A stretch of 40,793 bases of DNA, taken from Thoreauomyces humboldtii. Lineage: Eukaryota > Chytridiomycota > Chytridiomycetes > Spizellomycetales > Powellomycetaceae. Shown here one piece after another: positions 10,122 through 21,630 of the stretch. The stretch's first letter is position 1, and each line of letters begins with the position of its first letter. Position numbers and translations under genes: made by a program. The notes beneath the pieces are model-generated. The model was not told the DNA's origin. It saw nothing but the letters and a program-made list of their open reading frames with translations, and ran no database searches. Where the stretch lies: NCBI GenBank assembly GCA_027596035.1, contig JADGJA010000111.1, positions 1 through 40,793 of the forward strand, in the 5' to 3' direction.

Positions 10122-12061
10122 CTAACTTGCTTTAAGCACCTGATGTCCTTTGACGGCGCCACTCCCAACATCCATCTTGGCGCTTCTTGCTCCAAACTGA
10201 ACCGCCCGCTTGGGCTCCTTGCTGGCTCTCACCAACCCCAGAACCTCCGCGCACAACACCCGCAGTACCATCTTCTCCCCGACACCCCGCGGAAACCGCA
10301 TGTCTGCTTTGAGGTGGACAGGCATGGCGTGAAGTGTCCTCATGACCGGTTCGGCGAGGTAGGGAAATCGGATCTCTTTGCCATGGTCGGAGGCTACTCG
10401 ATCGTCCCTACCGAGGTTTCTCGTGGCGATCCGATCGACGTCCGTCTGGAGCTCCTGCAGAAGACCGGACCAGGAGCGCTGATCGTACGCCACTCGGTGA
10501 CGAGAGTATCCGCCAAGTTGTTCGTCGGCTCCAAGGCCGCTGAGAAGCACTTTGGCGGCGCTGTGGTAAGGTTCGTACGGTGCACCGAGAGACCGAGAGA
10601 GATTTCCCACACCTCGGGCGGCGAACCAGAATGCAATGGCTATGCTGAGATCCATCTCAGTTCGAAGAGGGTTCATGAGCGATAGAATTCGAGGACGGGC
10701 GGCGAGACATTCATCGTAAGGAACGTTGATCTCGACGAAGCGCCAAGGTCGGTTAGGGTAGCGAATTCTCAATTGAGCGAGTCCCGCACGGCCGGTGAGA
10801 CGGTCTGGAACGTCGTATATCCCTTTTTGAGGTTCGGACTTCGGCGGTTCCGCTTCTTGTAGCTCGTCTCCCTTTGCTGTCTTGAGTAACTTCTTCTTTA
10901 TCTGATCATTTTTCCGTCCTTTCGCTTGTTGTCCACGAGGATTCTCGAACGCGACATTGAGCAGATCGCATGGCTCGCCAGGTGGGAGAAAGCGATCTGC
11001 TAGTGCTGCGAGACATATGCAGTCCAGACCGCCCGAAAACAATACAGCAAGGCGCGCAGAGGTGGAACATCTGGGCGAGGGGATAGTGGTGATCCGTTTC
11101 TCAACAGCAGCAGCCAAGGCATTTTCCAGAAGATGGACTGCTTCAGTCAACCTGGGTGCATTCGACATCGAAGGCAGAGAGTTGATTGGTGTACATGCCG
11201 GGTCAATTACAGCAAGGTCGGCCTCACTTGGAAGATCAGTTGCGATCCGACCGAATGGAGCGATGAGTGATGATGCACCCGACAAGGGATCAGAGGTATC
11301 TGGCGGTTGCCATGGGTAGTGCGTTGGTTTGCTACACATGTCCTGCAGAGAAGTCTAGAGACCGCTTATCAGCAATCGTTGTCATCAAGTATCACGTACC
11401 TTTCATCATAGATTCCTGCACATACCAGCCCATTGGTTGATGCCCTAAAGTCTAAGGAATACAGGCCATCCGCAGGAACTTCAGCCCAGTCCGCGAGAGG
11501 AAATTCCGGGTCGAGATTTTCCAAGAATCCCACCGACGCCAGAAGAAACGGCTCGTCAGCCACCCTCGGAATTCGCCACAGCAATGACCGCCGTCCGAGA
11601 AAGTCCCGGCCAAAGTACAGCTTCTGTTCACTAGGCTGATAGTACACGATGGCCCATGGTCCCTCCAGAAGCGAGATGGTTCGCAGAAGGTTCTGCTCTA
11701 CAGATATTCGGCCCTTGTCCAATCCTCCCGAAAGTGTTTGAGACAAGATCAGGGTATCACTCTCCGAGTCGGGCACGTCAAGCCCGCCAAAGATCTCTCC
11801 GTTGAAGCAGAGTATGTTTCCGTCATCGTCCTCGACGGGTTGCAGAATGGGGTCGTTCCCACGAAGGTGCAGCGTCCATCCGTGCAAAGTGACTGTGTGT
11901 CCCGAACCAATGAAAGTGCGACTACTGTGGCGATCAGGGCCACGAAGAGCGTTGGCGGCAAGGAGTGCGTTCCACAGAGGAGCGATCGACCCGCATTCTG
12001 GGCCTCGTGAAGATCCGGCGTCAGAGGAGGACGGGAAAACGCCCACTAAGATTCCGCACAT
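10122..12061 (-). CDS. ASNSD1-like asparagine synthetase domain protein
   Basis: Two exons. The protein opens with Met-Cys (MCGILVGVF), placing the class II glutamine amidotransferase nucleophile at C2, followed by ANALRGPDRHS and NGEIFGG blocks. The C-terminal half has an asparagine-synthetase-like PP-loop, LFSGGLDCICLAAL, and GLGADEQLGGYSRHR. Two in-frame splices are possible: 11396 to 11342 (donor GTGATA, acceptor CTGCAG; 628 residues) or 11400 to 11331 (donor GTACGT, acceptor TGTGTAG; 623 residues). The mixed pair would shift frame. ASNSD1 relatives are conserved in fungi and animals, but their substrate is not established, so asparagine synthesis should not be assumed. A low-complexity Lys-rich insert (GRKNDQIKKKLLK) follows the PP-loop. 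The gene is in tandem with the ABCC gene upstream. Confidence 0.85.
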
Positions 12062-12241
12062 TCTTCGTGTTCGCAGAGGTCATGTTCGGTGCGAAGAGTC
12101 TCGCTTGGATTTGGATCATTTGGTCTAGTGTTAATCCCTCTATTTGTGCGACATAAAATTTACGATTCCTCTAAATTAACTTCTAGGTGAGATGACACCA
12201 AAATCGGTGCTCAGGTCTTCGCCACTCTACGCTTTGGGCCT

Positions 12242-15200
12242 TTAGGCCGCTATCGCTTGCTCCTTTTCAAAGGCAGCAGCCTTCACCTGTCCTGCCTCCC
12301 CTTCGCCCAGAGCGTCCACCATGGCAGCGAACGCGCTGCCATCCCTTCGCAGCAGTCTCGCCGGCGTGTCCACCTCGACCAGCCTTCCGGCTTCCAAGAC
12401 GGCGACCGTGTCGAACCGGGCGACCGAGCTCGGGCGATGGGCGATGCAGATGACGGTCGTAGCCGGGAACGTCGAGAGCAGGCTGGCCATGATGGCCTTG
12501 TCGGTGGCCGGATCGATCGCCGAGGACGCCTCGTCCATCACGAGGATCTTGGGTTTCTCCAAGGCCGCTCGGGTGAGGAACAGCAGCTGACGTTGACCCG
12601 TCGAGAGGATCGAGACGTTTCCACCGTCCGAGACGGGAGCGTCCAGCAGCCCTGGGAGGCTGGCGACGTGCTCCTTCATGTGCATCAGCGCCAGCGCAGA
12701 CCAGATGGCCTCGTCCGTGTGCGATCCCGCCACGTCGAGGTTGTCGCGGATGGTGCCGCTGAGGAGGAGAGGTTCCTGGGGGATGATCGTCAACTTGGAG
12801 CGCACGGTGGCGAGGGACAAGGTGGATATATCGATTCCGTCGATCAGAATGGTACCGTTGGTGGGATCGACAATGCGGAACAGTGTCAGAACGAGCGTTG
12901 ATTTGCCTGTTGACAAGGACGCATGAGATGAAAGAGCAAGGGGACCAGTCACAAGCCACGCTTTGCGTCGAAGAGAATGACTGCCTACTTACCGGCTCCG
13001 GTGCGTCCGCAAATGGCCAGCTTCTCCCCGGAAGCCACGCTGAGTGACAGCCCCTTGACGACGGGCTCACCCGTGGCGTCGCCATACCGGATCTCGAGGT
13101 CCTTGATCTCCACCGTTCCGGTCAGCGGCCAGTCGCCGGAAAGGTTTTCCGGGTCCGGTCGGTCGATCTCGAGGGGAAGGTCGTAAGCGTAGTGATCGAG
13201 CCTCTCGGCTGAGTTGAAGGACGTCTCAACGGCGCTGAGCATGAGAAGTAAGTTCATGAAGTCCTCCCCAAGGGAGATGCTCGAGACGAGGGCCAGTCCC
13301 ACGGCGCCGGGAGACACGACGCCGGCTCCCGCCAGAAGCAGGGTCAGCAGGATGACGAAGCCGGCCAGGACCTGGAGACGGAGGGAGAGCCACATGATGG
13401 CACTAGCCAGAATGAACACTGACTTATTGCGCCGATCCGAGAGGCTGTGCTGCCGAGAAAGGAAACGATCTCCCGAAGAGAAGGCGTTAATGGTCGAAAT
13501 TCCGTTCAAGGACTCGGTGAGGTGAGAGGCCGCCGGGGACTGCAGGATGCTGTCAAGTCTCTTGAGCTCCCGATAACTGGTCTGGAAAAAGCGATACATG
13601 GCGAGCGCAGGGACAAGAAGAACGACAAAAAGAATGAGCATGTACGGAGTGGTGTAGGCAAGGATGACGACGGAGGTCATGAACCCTTGCGTGATGTCGA
13701 AGACCATAGAGGCGAGAATCGCAAAGTCGCAATCGAGCGCTTTGACGTCTGCCGTGAGCCGGTTCAGGATCCGACCCACAGGCTGACCGTCAAACCACGA
13801 AATTGGGGCCTTGAGGAGACCGGCGAGGGCACGCTCGTGGTAGGTCTTGGCTGCTCGGTAGCAGGAGACAAAGGCGACCGCTTCCACGACGACCTTGACA
13901 CCCATCCTGGCGATGCCGGCACCCCAATAGATGGTGAAGTACCGTTTCTCGTCCGAAGCCGTTGTGGTCGCAGTCCGCTCAACGAGGGCGATCATCTGCC
14001 ACGCAGCCAAAGCGACGCAGATGGGCCAGAACACAGCGTAGAGAGCCACGCACCACGTGGTCGAGGCGGCAAGGAATCGTCGGTAGGTTGCACTGGCAAC
14101 GACGCCCTCCACACGATCCTCGGCGATCTGCTTTTCCTCCTCGTAGGCGGTGACGGCTTCTCGAGCCTCTTTGACGAGTGCCTGTTGCTTCTCGTCGGTT
14201 AGAGTGACAGTCTTCGTTGAGAGTACGGTGGCAAGGGCAGAGTTCTCATCTGGATTGTGCGACTGCAGGAGGAGCGAAAGTCGGGAGGTTGGGTCCGCCA
14301 GCAGAGTTCGATAGGTTCCACTTTCGGCGACGCGACCCTTATCAAGCACGACCACAAGATCCGCCTGGGCAGCGTACTGCGCCTGACTGGTTGCGAGGAG
14401 AATCGTCCTGTCAGAAAGCTCCTCACGCAGGGTACGTTGGAAGATGGTACCACCGACGTTGGGGTCCAAAGATGCAAGAACGTCATCGAGAAGAAGCACG
14501 TCAGCCTCGGATGCGATGGCACGCGCGAGTGCCACCCTAGCCCGCTGTCCACCGGAAAGCTTCACTCCGTTGTTCTCGCCAACCCGCGTGCCGAGTCCGT
14601 TCGGCAAAACCTCGAGATCCTTGTCGAGACAGACGCTACGAGCTGCGCGGAAAGCATCGTCCGTTGTGGCAGCCTTGGTGAAAAGACCGCAGATATTGTC
14701 TTGAACCGTTCCCGAAATGAGCCAAGGCGTCTGCTCGCAGTAGGCCACCGACCCGTTGATACGTGAACTTCCCGCCACTTTGGTCACCGAACCCGCGAGC
14801 GCCGCCAAAAAGGCCGACTTTCCGGATCCGACGGATCCCAGGACCACAGTGAGGGTGCCTCTGGGGATCGACAAAGTAACGTCGCTGAGAGCGTTGGATG
14901 TGGGTGTAATAGGAGCGGGTTCAGCGTCCGTCTGCTTCTCCACGGTTGCCGCTTTTTCAGACTCGATGCTCTTGGGCCATGCAAAAGATGCCCCATCCAT
15001 TTGAACGGCCGATTTCCCGTCGTCGGATATGTCTCGGCCGATGACCTCCGTGACCTCATGTACGCTGGCTTCGGGGGCGGCTAGGAACGCGTTAACGCGA
15101 TTGACGGATGGTAAGAGTTGAATGATACCGCCGACAAAGCCGCCGAGAGCCGCGCTAGGTCCCGTTAAAGCTGCGAGCAAGCTGTTACGATGCAATAGTG

Positions 15201-16477
15201 TCAGGATTTAAGATGCTACGTGCAGGGTTTTGCCAAATTTGTGAACATACCCGAGAATCGGGAAAATTCTTTCCGCCTTGAGCCCGCCGCCGACCTTGTC
15301 GAGACCCACGATCGTGATGGTAGGAAGGAGTACGGTCTGGGCGGCCATGAAAAAGAACATGGCCGAGATTGGGATCATAAACCTGACGAGAGCGGCCAGC
15401 TGGGCAGTTCGAACTGTCGAAATCCTTTCCGAGAAGCGGCGTTCGAGGTTTCCCATCTTGAGAACCTTGATGGAGTATAGGAACTCTCGGAGGAGCGTGG
15501 TCCGTTCATCCAAGACGCTGAGATACTTCTGCTGACCTTTCCCGACGAACGGCAGCGTGACGACAACGAACAGAGCGAGACCGAAGTAAACGCCGACCGA
15601 GATCCACGTCGAGATGCCGAGGACTCGAGCAATCAGGTAGAGACCGAGCGCGATCTGCGTTATGGAGAGCACGACCCCGTTCACGTTCTCGGGAATGTGC
15701 GTGACCGAGGAGACGTCCACGTCCACGAGCGTGTTGATCCGGCCGGCCGTAAAGTCGCCGCGAGACGAAGGGGAAATTCGTAATGATTTCTGGTAAATCG
15801 CCGCTATGAGCATAGCACGCGACTGGAGTATCATGTCCAAGCCAATCGATTTGGTTCCAAAATTGGCGAGGGCCCGGATGATGGCCATGGCAAAGTACAG
15901 GAATGCATAGGCGTAGATCTAGAGCATAGTCGATGAACGCTTTAGTATAGAGCAGGAGCCATTGCAGCACTGATCGAAACGCCATACATTGCCGATAAGA
16001 TTCGAATTTCCCGATGTCGGGGCCAGGACGTTAAGAACATCCCCGATCAGGAGGGGCATGAGCAACGCGATCGCAACAACCATGGCGTCCGCGATGAACG
16101 ATGCCAGCCACAACTTCCAGAATCGGAGCTGCAGCAAGCGCAGGAACGATGGCTTCGGCACAGACGGGTCTGCAGCATGGGCTTTCATGCGGTCCCAGAA
16201 GAGGTCAAGTGAGATCGCGAGGGCACTGCTCGTCTTCGTTACTGGTACCGTAGGGAGATCCTGATTGGAATGACGCGGGATGTGTCAGTACAGTAAAGGT
16301 TGCTTTCGCACAGGTAGCAGAAGGTATTACCTCTTCTTGCAAAGGTCTCTTCCAGCCCTTCCAGAGCACCGGAGTTACCCATGTGTACGTGAAGTACGAG
16401 AAGATGTTCCGACTGATGGGCTGTGGATCGTCTTTGACAACGACGTCCACCGCGCTCGGTAGAGTCTGAAGGCCCAT
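12242..16477 (-). CDS. ABCC/MRP-type full ABC transporter
   Basis: Five exons on the minus strand: 16477-16331, 16260-15988, 15918-15251, 15181-12993, 12906-12242; 1313 residues. An in-frame TAA at 16537-16535 with no ATG between supports this start. Layout is TMD1-NBD1-TMD2-NBD2 without a TMD0, beginning near PISRNIFSYFTYTWVTPVLW. NBD1 has Walker A GSVGSGKSA, signature LSGGQRAR and Walker B VLLLDDVLASLD, with Asp in the catalytic Glu position as usual for ABCC NBD1. NBD2 has GRTGAGKST (its Gly-Lys spans the last intron), a variant signature LSTGQRQ and ILVMDEASSAID with the catalytic Glu. Such pumps export glutathione or other organic-anion conjugates at plasma or vacuolar membranes. It is divergent from MSH1. 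Confidence 0.92.
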
Positions 16478-16586
16478 AGTCTCCCAGTTGTCGCAGGTAG
16501 CAGGTCGCTGTCGCAGGGCGCATGGTCGTCGCAGTTACTTATGATCGTCGATGTTCCTTGTCGTGTGGAGTTGGAAGTCGTGCTTG

Positions 16587-16626
16587 GACGCCCGCGAGAC
16601 GCCCGCCAGCGGCGCCAGGACGCCCG
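16587..16626 (-). promoter_or_regulatory. Three direct copies of GACGCCCG upstream of the ABCC gene
   Basis: Exact copies lie at 16587-16594, 16598-16605 and 16619-16626, so spacings are 11 and 21 bp, about one and two helical turns. They sit 110-149 bp upstream of the ABCC start and read CGGGCGTC in its direction. A binding site for a transcription factor is an inference. Confidence 0.35.
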
Positions 16627-16742
16627 TTGAGCAAATTTTTCGAGAGCGGCATGATGATCGAGCAACCTCTGTAGAAACCAGAATAAGAACAATCAATCCT
16701 CGACTCAATCACACTTGAGGAAAAGTAAGAATGCTTGTACAG

Positions 16743-16760
16743 TACAGTACCAGTACTGTA
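16743..16760. repeat. Perfect 8-bp inverted repeat TACAGTAC-CA-GTACTGTA
   Basis: Two perfect 8-bp arms with a 2-bp spacer, in the intergenic region between the ABCC gene and MSH1. The overlapping string TGTACAGTAC (16736-16745) recurs elsewhere in the window. It could be an operator-like dyad; there is no direct evidence of function. Confidence 0.4.
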
Positions 16761-17024
16761 GGCCCGACTATCCCAACCGAAAGAAAGGGGTGTATGCGGT
16801 AGGTGTGCCCAGTGTTACATGGTTCAGGAACTAGTGTACAGCACAACGGCTCTGACATCGCACGTGAGAGAGACCGACTGGAGCCTCTGAAGTCTGAACC
16901 TTTCCTCCGCCTTCGGACCCGTTCGGACTTTTCCCGCGAGACCAAAACCAGAACACGATGACAGGTCGGCCAAAGGCCATCTTGGAAGGCATCTGAACCT
17001 TCGCACACGACCCTTTCGTATTTG

Positions 17025-20000
17025 ATGCTTACGACAAAGAGTATTGTCCGATCTGTGACTGGCTTTCGCACGACTGCACTATGCAGCGGTGGAGCATTCT
17101 CAAGGCCGCATCCTCTTGTGTGCACTCCCTGCCGCGGGGCCAAGCTGGTTCCCACGGTCACCACAAACGACCTGGTCGTAGCCCCTCCACCCCCAGCAAC
17201 TGCGGAAAGGAAGACTCGGAAACCGCGAAAATCGAAAAAGTTCGCCAATGCCACTCTTCTGCCCTCCCTTCGTCTGCTGGACGAGATCGAGGTTCCTCAA
17301 GAACTGGGTGACGACGGTTTGCCGGTGTCAACGGAGAGCCCTGTTCGAACCCCTCCTTCCACCGCCTTGATGGCTGAAGTTCAAGCGCTCCAAGCTGCGA
17401 ACCCAGATCACGTTCTTCTTGTTCAGGTCGGAGGGTTTTATGAGATCTACGGTGAAGGGACCAGTCTTGAGGAACTGTCGAGGCTGCTGCACCTTGTCAT
17501 TGCGAGACAAGGCGCTCCAAATCAATGCTGCGGATTCCCGGTCCATCAGATCAGGAGGTACACGAAACTGCTCATGGATGCGGGGCGGACGGTCGCGGTC
17601 GCGGATCAGACTGGCAGGGATCTCGTCAACAAGACCAAGCATCACGTCAGGACGGTCACGCGCATCGTTACGCCCGGAACCATGTTGAGCGATGAATGGG
17701 ACGTGGAAACCCCACACAACAACTTCCTTCTCTCAGTCGCGGCTCTTCCCACGTCCACCAAGAAGAGTGCCAAACTGGGCTTGGCGTGGCTGGATGTGTC
17801 GACCGGCGAGTTTCGACTGTGCGGGGCATCCGTGGGTGATTTCGAAGACAACTTGGCGCGCATCCAGCCTCGTGAAGTTCTGTTTGACTCGACCATGAAA
17901 GCTTCACATCCGGGAATGATCGAGCATGTCCGGAGCAGATGCAGTGCCATGCAAGATCACGGCATTCACATCTCCTTCCGAACCATCGACGAAGACGCCC
18001 AGAATCTTCTCCGTGGACTGGTAGCTGAAGGAGACGCTCGGGCACTCGTTGCGGGCGAGGCGGCTGTCTTGCAGAAGTTTCCGGAGCTGCAACGACAGGC
18101 AGCTGGGAATCTTCTAGCGTATGTCAAGGCGTGCTTCGGTGGGGCAACGGAGAACCCTGTCTTTGTGATGCCTGCGGCTTTCAAACCCGAAGCGGTTATG
18201 GGAATCGACGCCATCACGCAAAGGGCTCTTGATATCACGCAGACGTTTTGGGATCAAGGGCGGTCGCTGACCTTGCTCAGAGAGCTAAACATGACGAAGA
18301 CGGCTGCGGGCAGCCGGCTCTTGGCTAGTCGTCTGAGTGAGTGTAGCCTGAGTAGATACTGCCCGGTGCTTCTCACCAGCAACTCACCTAGCTTGTGGCG
18401 ACCATCCAGAGTCGCCTTCCATCTCGGTCACCGAGATCAATCGCCGTTTGGACCTGGTGACCATGTTTTTCGAGAACAGGGCCTGCCTCGCGCACGTTCG
18501 AGAGCGCTTGTCTGATATCACGGACATCGAACGGGCCATTCAACGCATCCATATCGGAAAAGCTACCCCGGCCGATTATGTCGACATTGTCTTATCCCTG
18601 CGGGAGGTGAAGCTGATCGGCGACCTCCTCGTCCAACCGAGCGAGGGCCTCGGCAAGCGCAAACAAGTTCTTGTGGAGGAGCTTGGCGGATTGATTGAAA
18701 GATTGGAAGCTGAGGCTCCTGCGGGTGGAGACCAAGCGCTTGTCCGTGGATTGACTGAAGCTGTACAGCGCCTCTCTGTCGGCGGGAGAGAGAGGGATGC
18801 TCGCGTCCGTGGGTTATTGGCCGAAGTCGTGGAGCGGCTAACTAACGATGGGGGAGAGACGCAGGATTTGGTTCTCAGGCTCAAGGATGTCGTTCAACGA
18901 TTGACGAACGAAGATGGCTCGTCCCGCGGCGACGAAAAGAACATCGTTCCCGTTTTAGATGACCTTTTGGCACGGGTGCTGGCAGTTCGTGCAAGAAACG
19001 ACCAGCCGGCCCTGCTTCCGCTGTACAACGAACTATCTACCACTATGCGCGCCGTTCGAGGGGTACATGATAAGGAGGCCCTTCATCCGGCACTGGAGGA
19101 CCTCGTAGAAACGTTGGGCGGCGCTTCGGAGCTGCTCAAGGCATGCGAACAAGTGTTCCGTGAGGAAGGGGCAAATCTGCAAGCTATCACAGATGTGGAT
19201 GCGGTGAAGGACGGTATCGATAAAGGGCTAGACGCCGAAAGATTTCGCTACCAAGCTCTCATGGAAAAAACCAAATTGATGGAAGACGGTTTCAAAGTCA
19301 AGTACGGTGAGCGCGATGAGTACGAAAGATGTCTATTTGGCAGTAGACCGCTAGTGGGCTGACAACTCTCCTCAAAGGCGTGCCCACGGACAAGGACTGC
19401 CTGGCCATCCTCGACGCACGTCCCCAGATGGAGCACTATCTTGCGTTCCCGAAGCTGGATCTGGCAAGAAGGGCACTCGTTACGAAGGCAATTGAGAACG
19501 ATCCGCTAGCCGACGTCCTGTACCGGTCGACGCCTGCAACCACCGCTACAACTGTCAAGTTCACGCACGTTGTAAGTTGCAGGAAGGCACTTGCACTTTA
19601 GTGATGCGAAGCTGACTCCTGCATTAGGAATGGACAGCCCTCTCTGCCGATATCGTCGAGAGCAGGGATCGCATTCTTCAACTCCAATTAGACATCTTCC
19701 GAGAGGCTTGCGAGAGCATCAAGCGACGGACGCCTGAGTATGTCAAGGTCTGTCGCGCCATTGCGGAAACGGACCTGGCCTCTTCCGGAGCACAGTACGC
19801 ACTCGACCATTCGTGCGTAAGACCTGTCGTTAATGATGGGTACGTGTGTATAGGAGGAACAGAAATGATCAGGTTTTTTCCTAACGATCACTCAATCCGA
19901 CAGACTGGTTCATGATGTTGAAGGTAATTCACCTCCGAGCTCAAAAACAGGTTTGTAAGTACGTGCTCAGCTGAACGTGTTGGATACAGGTGGTCGTCAT

Positions 20001-21051
20001 CCGATTGTGGAGCGAGCGCAAATCAACCGGGAGTCTATGGTAAACGCTCGTGCACCCCGTGTTCCCGTATGTTAGGGTCGGTTTGTCAGACTAACAATTC
20101 CGTATCACTCACTGTACAGTACGTTGCCAACAACTACCATATCGGCAACGATGCCCGTCTCTGGCTGTTGACTGGAGTAAGGTTTCTCGCGTCGTCCTAA
20201 CCTCTGCCCTGATACCCTGACTGTCCGTTCTCTTTGCCCCAGCCCAATATGGGAGGCAAAAGCACCTTCTTGCGGCAGAGTGCCCTCATGTCAGTCATCG
20301 CCCAGGCGGGTCTGTACGTCCCAGCAAAATCGGCAACTTTGGGGATCGTGGACAAGGTCTTTGCTCGAATCGGAGCCTCCGACGACCTTGCCCGTAATCG
20401 GTCAACTTTCATGGTAAGTGTGAGCGGGCCATTGTCAGGTTTCACTGTAATTGATCTGACCGTATGTTGTCCATCACCCAGGTGGAGATGCAAGAAGGTG
20501 CAAACATCCTACGCAACGCCACCGAACGCAGTTTCGTGATCATGGACGAGGTGGGTCGTGGCACGTCGACCAAGGACGGACTATCGCTGGCGTATGGAAT
20601 CCTCGATCATCTCCACCAGCGCAACAAGTGTCGATGCGTGTTCTCTACCCATTACCACGAGCTCGCCAAGATGGTCTCGGAGGAGGATGGTTTCGAGCAC
20701 GTGGCGTGTCGTCAGACCGCCATCGTGCAGCTCGAGGTAAGAGGTTATCCAGAAACATGTAACTGAGCTCGCCTTTGGGGTCATCGATTCGGACAGAACG
20801 CTCAAGCTTTTGCTTCCTCACCTTCGCAGGATGGACGGCCGCATTACACGTACCGCGTCGAGCCTGGCATCATGGATCGGTCCCATGGCATCCACTGCGC
20901 GCGGGATGCAGGAATGCCCGAGGATCTCCTCGATGTGGCTTCCAACGTCGCCCGGGGACTCACGGAGAGGGAGCAGCGGATGTGGCAGTCCATGAGGGAG
21001 GAGCGCGAGGAGAAGGAACGGCAGAACCAGTTGCTGGAGCAGCGGGCGTAA
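17025..21051 (+). CDS. MSH1: Mitochondrial MutS homologue MSH1 with helical-repeat insertion
   Basis: Ten exons: 17025-18336, 18410-19306, 19378-19571, 19628-19839, 19904-19923, 19990-20039, 20120-20176, 20243-20413, 20482-20736, 20830-21051; 1129 residues (yeast Msh1 is ~960). The Arg/Ser/Thr-rich, acid-free start [18 protein letters not shown] looks like a mitochondrial presequence. The mismatch-recognition F-x-E motif is in [10 protein letters not shown] (F138, E140). The ATPase shows GPNMGGKST (from ~914), [24 protein letters not shown] and the FSTHYHEL motif. The protein repairs or stabilises mitochondrial DNA. Residues ~523-677 are an extra block of ~22-residue helical repeats inside the core/lever region. 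Exon 5 is only 20 nt. The second exon start ([17 protein letters not shown]) was chosen because it aligns with MutS; CTAG at 18388-18391 is an alternative acceptor. Confidence 0.9.
18664..19128 (+). repeat. Block coding ~22-residue helical repeats within MSH1
   Basis: The translated segment contains about six successive units with a shared pattern: [109 protein letters not shown]. Each has a Leu/Val-rich amphipathic helix then a polar Gly/Asp turn. DNA identity between units is low, so the array is old or under protein-level selection. Confidence 0.7.
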
Positions 21052-21117
21052 GTGCAGGAAGGAACGCGTAGCCGGTATGTGTATTGTATATATGTTGTGA
21101 GAAAAGAAAGCCTGTCT

Positions 21118-21630
21118 TCAACAGCGACGAGAGAGAAGGCGGAGAGCGCTGCGAAACATGGATGCGGATGGGACGAGCGATGGCGAGGGCGAGATGGGGA
21201 GTGGAGGTGATGGTCGGACAGAGGACGCTGCTGCGACCCGTGTCGCCGCCACGGTGGTGGTGGAAAAGTCTCTCCTCCTCAACCAGTTTCCGTTCCTCTT
21301 CTTCGCAATCTGCCTGTTGGTGTGCGTCCTCTGACCGTTGACGGGGAGTCCCGCCTTGTGCCGCGCACCCCTGTACCTCCCTGTCGCGACCATGACGTCG
21401 ACGCGGTTCCTTGTCTCCCTGATGAGCTCTGCATCCAGGGTCATCGTGTTGAGGAGGGCGGAAAGCTGAGTCGTCTTTGCCTCGGGGAGGTCCACGAGAC
21501 GGCAGCGAGGGTGGATGGCGAGTTTGTGGCAGACCTGGTTGGCTGTGTGGTGACCGATCCCGTAGATGTGAGTGAGGGCGATGGGGACCGTTTTGCTGTC
21601 TGGCAGGTTGACGCCGAGCAGGTAGAGCAT
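21118..21630 (-). CDS. Mitochondrial small-subunit ribosomal protein uS13m
   Basis: Single exon, 170 residues. It begins MLYLLGVNLPDSKTVPIAL then THIYGIG and carries the signature ARHKAGLPVNGQRTHTNRQ of the uS13 family near the C-terminus of the conserved part. uS13 sits in the small-subunit head and contacts tRNAs. Bacterial S13 is ~118 residues; here about 50 residues follow the conserved domain, Ser/Pro/Arg-rich and ending MFRSALRLLSRRC. The mitochondrial assignment rests on divergence from cytosolic uS13 and the absence of the eukaryotic cytosolic-type features. The gene converges on MSH1 with only 66 bp between stops. The yeast orthologue is SWS2. Confidence 0.85.
   Translation of the reverse strand: MLYLLGVNLPDSKTVPIALTHIYGIGHHTANQVCHKLAIHPRCRLVDLPEAKTTQLSALLNTMTLDAELIRETRNRVDVMVATGRYRGARHKAGLPVNGQRTHTNRQIAKKRNGNWLRRRDFSTTTVAATRVAAASSVRPSPPLPISPSPSLVPSASMFRSALRLLSRRC

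Larger units (their letters stand above)
16478..17024. promoter_or_regulatory. Divergent promoter region ABCC transporter / MSH1
   Basis: This 547 bp stretch lies between two divergent start codons. It contains three direct copies of GACGCCCG (16587-16626) and an inverted repeat (16743-16760), listed separately. No coding frame in it is convincing. Confidence 0.5.

Noticed and set aside
10143..11319. Long plus-strand open frames opposite the ASNSD1-like gene
   Set aside because: They are mirror frames of a gene with clear amidotransferase and PP-loop motifs and have no motifs of their own.
13447..14202. 251-codon plus-strand frame opposite the ABCC transporter
   Set aside because: It lies antisense to the TMD2 region, has biased Arg/Gly/Glu composition and no recognisable domain.
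18388..18391. CTAG acceptor at the first MSH1 intron
   Set aside because: It keeps frame but inserts residues (CGDHPE) with no MutS counterpart; the later CCATCCAG acceptor gives a direct match to [17 protein letters not shown].
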